Assembly: GCA_945903675.1 (NCBI GenBank)
Contig: CAMDOP010000152.1
Coordinates: forward strand, 1-7,650
DNA from: Crenothrix polyspora
GTDB lineage: Bacteria; Pseudomonadota; Gammaproteobacteria; Methylococcales; Methylomonadaceae
Direction: 5' to 3'
Length of the DNA stretch: 7,650 bases
The position numbers were made by a program, and so were the translations under genes. Each line of letters opens with the position of its first letter. Within the stretch, counting starts at the first letter, position 1. The notes beneath the pieces are model-generated. The model was not told the DNA's origin and searched no databases. It worked only from the letters and a program-made list of their open reading frames with translations. Shown here piece after piece: positions 6,128-7,650 of the stretch.

Positions 6128-6290
6128 AAATCTATCGGCAATCCCTGCCGACCTCGCACAAAACCATCAAGAATTTCTGGCAGAACCTGCCTAAGTTATA
6201 CCCGTATAACCTAATAAATCACGGTAATACTTGCCGACCTTATACAAAAAACATAAGAAATTACGGCAATCCCTGCCGACCTCACACAAA
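6128..6290. repeat. Four-unit tandem repeat, 42-44 bp period, with a short hairpin in each unit
   Basis: Units begin at 6136, 6178, 6222 and 6264 (spacing 42, 44, 42). Units 1, 3 and 4 carry CGGCAATCCCTGCCG or a close variant followed by ACCT, then an A-rich tract and AAATYA before the next unit. Units 1 and 4 match at 27 of their first 28 bases. CGGCA/TGCCG is a 5-bp stem with a 5-base loop; unit 3 has CGGTA/TGCCG, keeping the pairing through a G-U. Unit 2 is diverged but keeps GGCAG-N3-CTGCC and TTATAC, and contains the palindrome GTTATAC-CC-GTATAAC (6195-6210). Function is unknown. Compensated stem changes suggest that structure matters or once did. Confidence 0.75.
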
Positions 6291-6319
6291 AAAGGCCAGT
6301 CGAAACCAGCCTTGTTTTT
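6288..6319. terminator. Terminator-like stem at the end of the repeat array
   Basis: An A-run followed by AGGC (6291-6295) can pair with GCCTT (6309-6313) and, past a one-base bulge, with TTTTT (6315-6319). It has intrinsic-terminator form in both directions; on the minus strand GCC is followed by six T. It could end minus-strand transcription coming from the accessory genes to the right. The following bases 6320-6624 contain only AT-rich sequence, a CCCGTATACCCC motif (6382-6393) and small inverted repeats, and no gene I can support. Confidence 0.45.
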
Positions 6320-6545
6320 AATTCTTTATAAATCTGCACCTCATTCCGCAATCAAATCACCCCTGACAGCAGAACAAGTAGCCCGTATACCCCTTTTTTT
6401 CAGAATAGGGTGGTGTCTGTATTGCAAACTCATGAGCTCAGCCAAACCCCAATTTCTCCGAAACACCCCCCGTCAACTAAAATAACAGCACATCAAAAAA
6501 TTTTATTTTTTAAAAATTACAAGTTAGCTCTTGTTTTGTATGGAG

Positions 6546-6567
6546 GTCAATAAGGGACTTAATTGAC
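6546..6567. repeat. Small bulged hairpin
   Basis: GTCAATAAG (6546-6554) pairs with CTTAATTGAC (6558-6567) with one bulged base and a 3-base loop. It lies in the gene-free stretch downstream of the minus-strand accessory genes. No T-run follows in either direction. Confidence 0.4.
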
Positions 6568-6574
6568 GCTGACG

Positions 6575-6637
6575 AACTGCTTTATTGTTAGCGTATAACT
6601 CCTTTGATACAAAAAAATGAAACACTAACAAGCAGTT
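6575..6637. repeat. Imperfect inverted repeat spanning the end of the 57-aa gene
   Basis: AACTGCT (6575-6581) and TGTTAG (6586-6591) pair with CTAACA (6625-6630) and AGCAGTT (6631-6637), leaving TTAT unpaired on one side only, with a loop of about 30 bases. The right arm coincides with the last codons and stop of the small minus-strand gene. GTTAGAC (6636-6642 region) at its outer end fits the GTTRRRY core of integron attC sites, but the opposite end does not. It could also be a transcript 3' hairpin. Confidence 0.4.
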
Positions 6638-6798
6638 AGACCAAGAACACTTATTAATACAAACCCAAAGAAAATAACATACATTAACTCCTTTTGTGCT
6701 GATTCTCTGCCGCGCTGTTCATTATAAAAACGGTATTGAGTTTCGTTTAATTCTTCTTTTAACCTAACAATTTCTTCTTCTAATTCATATTTCGTCAT
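6625..6798 (-). CDS. Small 57-aa protein with charged coiled-coil and C-terminal membrane segment
   Basis: I do not recognise a family. The reading frame starts MTKYELEEEIVRLKEELNET, a Glu/Lys/Leu heptad-like helix, continues through a polar linker to about residue 38, and ends in a hydrophobic stretch (about 39-56, MYVIFFGFVLISVLGLTA) with a terminal Cys. The topology suggests a tail-anchored or single-pass inner-membrane protein with a cytoplasmic coiled coil. The start has GGGA about 9 bases upstream, and the gene lies only 24 bases after the adhesin-E-like gene, so the two are probably one transcript. Sequence is AT-rich compared with the conserved block. Support is length, codon-like composition, ribosome binding site and position; no homology was seen. 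Confidence 0.65.
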   Translation of the reverse strand: MTKYELEEEIVRLKEELNETQYRFYNEQRGRESAQKELMYVIFFGFVLISVLGLTAC

Positions 6799-6822
6799 TA
6801 TTGATTCCCAACTTATTACTAT

Positions 6823-7221
6823 TTATTCTTTTGCTTTACAAATAGCTGTTGCTAATAATTCTTCCATTGTGCCTATTTCATATTTCGTTTTTGGAATTAG
6901 AGAATAAATGCTCTCGATTGTTTCAGTAATCTTGTCTTGCTCATTATATGCAATTAACTTTAGTGTTTTTGATGTATGGCTTTTGCAATCAAACTCCTTA
7001 AGAGTCTCTTGTTTTTTAGTGCCTGTTATAATAGCTTCGTTAAATACCGCTAGAACCCATGCTGTCCTGATATTGCCGTCTTTTGAAATAGAGCCCATAC
7101 TCACATAAACTTTACCTTTATCAGTTGAAGAAAAATATTGGTATTCGTTTGCCGTTCTGGAATGAGCCGTAAAGGTTGGTAAAAGAAAAACAGCAGCAAC
7201 TAATATTATTTTTTTCATCAT
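6823..7221 (-). CDS. Secreted surface-adhesin protein E-like protein
   Basis: This is a 132-residue exported protein. MMKKIILVAAVFLLPTFTAH is a signal peptide (Lys-Lys then a hydrophobic core), probably cut near residues 19-24, leaving a domain of about 110 residues. The order of features fits the surface-adhesin protein E family: YQYFSS, then KVYVSMGSISKDGN (37-50), TAWVLAVF (53-60), KEFDC with Cys79, and a late Cys128, the two cysteines likely forming the family disulfide. Haemophilus protein E binds host proteins; environmental homologues are mostly uncharacterised periplasmic or surface proteins, so adhesion is not implied. Two adjacent ATG codons are possible starts, with a weak GGAAAAAG sequence upstream. 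It leads a likely two-gene unit with the 57-aa membrane protein. Confidence 0.75.
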   Translation of the reverse strand: MMKKIILVAAVFLLPTFTAHSRTANEYQYFSSTDKGKVYVSMGSISKDGNIRTAWVLAVFNEAIITGTKKQETLKEFDCKSHTSKTLKLIAYNEQDKITETIESIYSLIPKTKYEIGTMEELLATAICKAKE

Positions 7222-7261
7222 GTTATTTCTTTTTCCATTCGGTTTGTTTGATTATTAGCAA

Positions 7262-7275
7262 GAGTATAAATACTC
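7262..7275. promoter_or_regulatory. Palindrome with possible -10 for the adhesin-like gene
   Basis: GAGTAT-AA-ATACTC is a perfect 6-bp inverted repeat about 40 bases upstream of the minus-strand gene. It contains TATACT on the minus strand, a fair -10, but no good -35 is visible. It could be an operator or chance. The remaining bases 7222-7410 hold no supported gene. Confidence 0.25.
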
Positions 7276-7410
7276 ACTCATTCTTATTAGTCTTCAGGCA
7301 AATGCGCTTAATAGTATGCCCATATTACGCTAGGCTTTTGTGCAGGGCTTTTATCTTATTAACACATAGTTCACGGAAGCGCCGCCGAGCAATAACAGCT
7401 TATTTCTCTA

Positions 7411-7650
7411 TCATATAGGGGGGTTCAATACATAAATAAACATGAAATACGCACAGACAGGCCAAGCGACAAACCCAATAAGGTCAATTAGAAAACCAGC
7501 CACCAGAAAACGAACAGTTGAAGCAACGATAGCGATAAGATAAATTGCAAATGGAGCCCACCAAATAACAGCCCAGCCGTAATAAAGTAAATAAGCGATT
7601 GTTACCAGCTTACCTATAGATGCGGACAGACTAAGAAAAACACCGTAATC
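7411..7650 (-). CDS. Multi-pass membrane protein, C-terminal part (partial)
   Basis: An open frame enters from the right edge and ends at TGA (7413-7411), giving 79 residues with no start in the window. It is strongly hydrophobic, with about three likely membrane segments: around LVTIAYLLYYGWAVIWWAPF (15-34), AIYLIAIVASTVRFLVAGFL (35-54) and LIGFVAWPVCAYFMFIYVL (57-75). Charged residues are few (Lys14, Arg47, Asp56), as expected for an integral inner-membrane protein. I recognise no family. The frame stays open to the edge with aromatic-rich, membrane-like composition, which argues against chance. It has the same orientation as the adhesin-like gene, 189 bases upstream of it. Confidence 0.6.
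   Translation of the reverse strand, partial: DYGVFLSLSASIGKLVTIAYLLYYGWAVIWWAPFAIYLIAIVASTVRFLVAGFLIDLIGFVAWPVCAYFMFIYVLNPPI

Noticed and set aside
6128..6290. CRISPR array
   Set aside because: Units are contiguous degenerate tandem repeats with similar A-rich tails rather than identical repeats with unique spacers, only four units exist, and there are no cas genes.
6231..6485. Plus-strand open frame of 84 codons starting with TTG
   Set aside because: It begins inside the 42-bp repeat array, runs through a terminator-like stem, has no ribosome binding site, and its first part is simply translated repeat sequence.
7176..7418. Plus-strand open frame of 80 codons
   Set aside because: It overlaps the start and signal-peptide region of the well-supported minus-strand adhesin-like gene, has no ribosome binding site, and its composition is not protein-like.

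Overview
This window looks like chromosomal DNA from a moderately AT-rich gammaproteobacterium. The evidence is the closeness of RecN, NadK, UmuD, UmuC and LexA to their enterobacterial counterparts and a tRNA-Pro(GGG) with an encoded CCA. A methanotroph-like lineage (Methylococcales) is possible, but that is only an impression. The window has a conserved left part (about 1-5610) and an accessory-looking right part downstream of the tRNA gene (about 6017-7650).

Left part: a core and SOS-repair block. On the minus strand lie, in transcription order, umuD (4689-4261), umuC (4261-2984), nadK (2831-1947), recN (1941-262) and the first 28 codons of an agmatine-deiminase-type gene (86-1). lexA (4826-5452) diverges from umuDC on the plus strand and is followed by a well-initiated 40-codon gene of unknown function (5484-5606). 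Four of these genes belong to one response. LexA represses, RecA-stimulated cleavage inactivates LexA and activates UmuD, UmuD'2C forms DNA polymerase V, and RecN works in double-strand break repair. The 136-base lexA/umuD gap holds two good promoters that face each other and overlap almost completely, so one bound repressor could shut off both. No E. coli-type CTGT-N8-ACAG box is present there, and the LexA recognition helix differs at positions that contact the E. coli box. The operator is therefore probably non-canonical, and candidate repeats are described.

Between the 40-aa gene and the tRNA (5607-5939) there is no gene, but there is a long interrupted hairpin (5656-5750) and a TATAAT promoter element for the tRNA.

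Right part: tRNA-Pro(GGG) (5940-6016) is followed by about 600 bases without a convincing gene but dense in short structure. This includes a 10-bp inverted repeat around a small hairpin, GGTATACC palindromes, four units of a 42-44 bp repeat with a short hairpin in each, and a terminator-like stem. The pattern resembles the attachment end of an integrative element in a tRNA gene, although no integrase is visible. Beyond it, on the minus strand, are a secreted surface-adhesin-E-like protein (7221-6823), a 57-aa coiled-coil/membrane-anchor protein likely co-transcribed with it (6798-6625), and the C-terminal part of a multi-pass membrane protein running off the right edge (7650-7411). I saw no complete new defence or mobile system. 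The most unusual items are the lexA/umuDC control region, the lexA-linked 40-aa protein and the post-tRNA repeat array.
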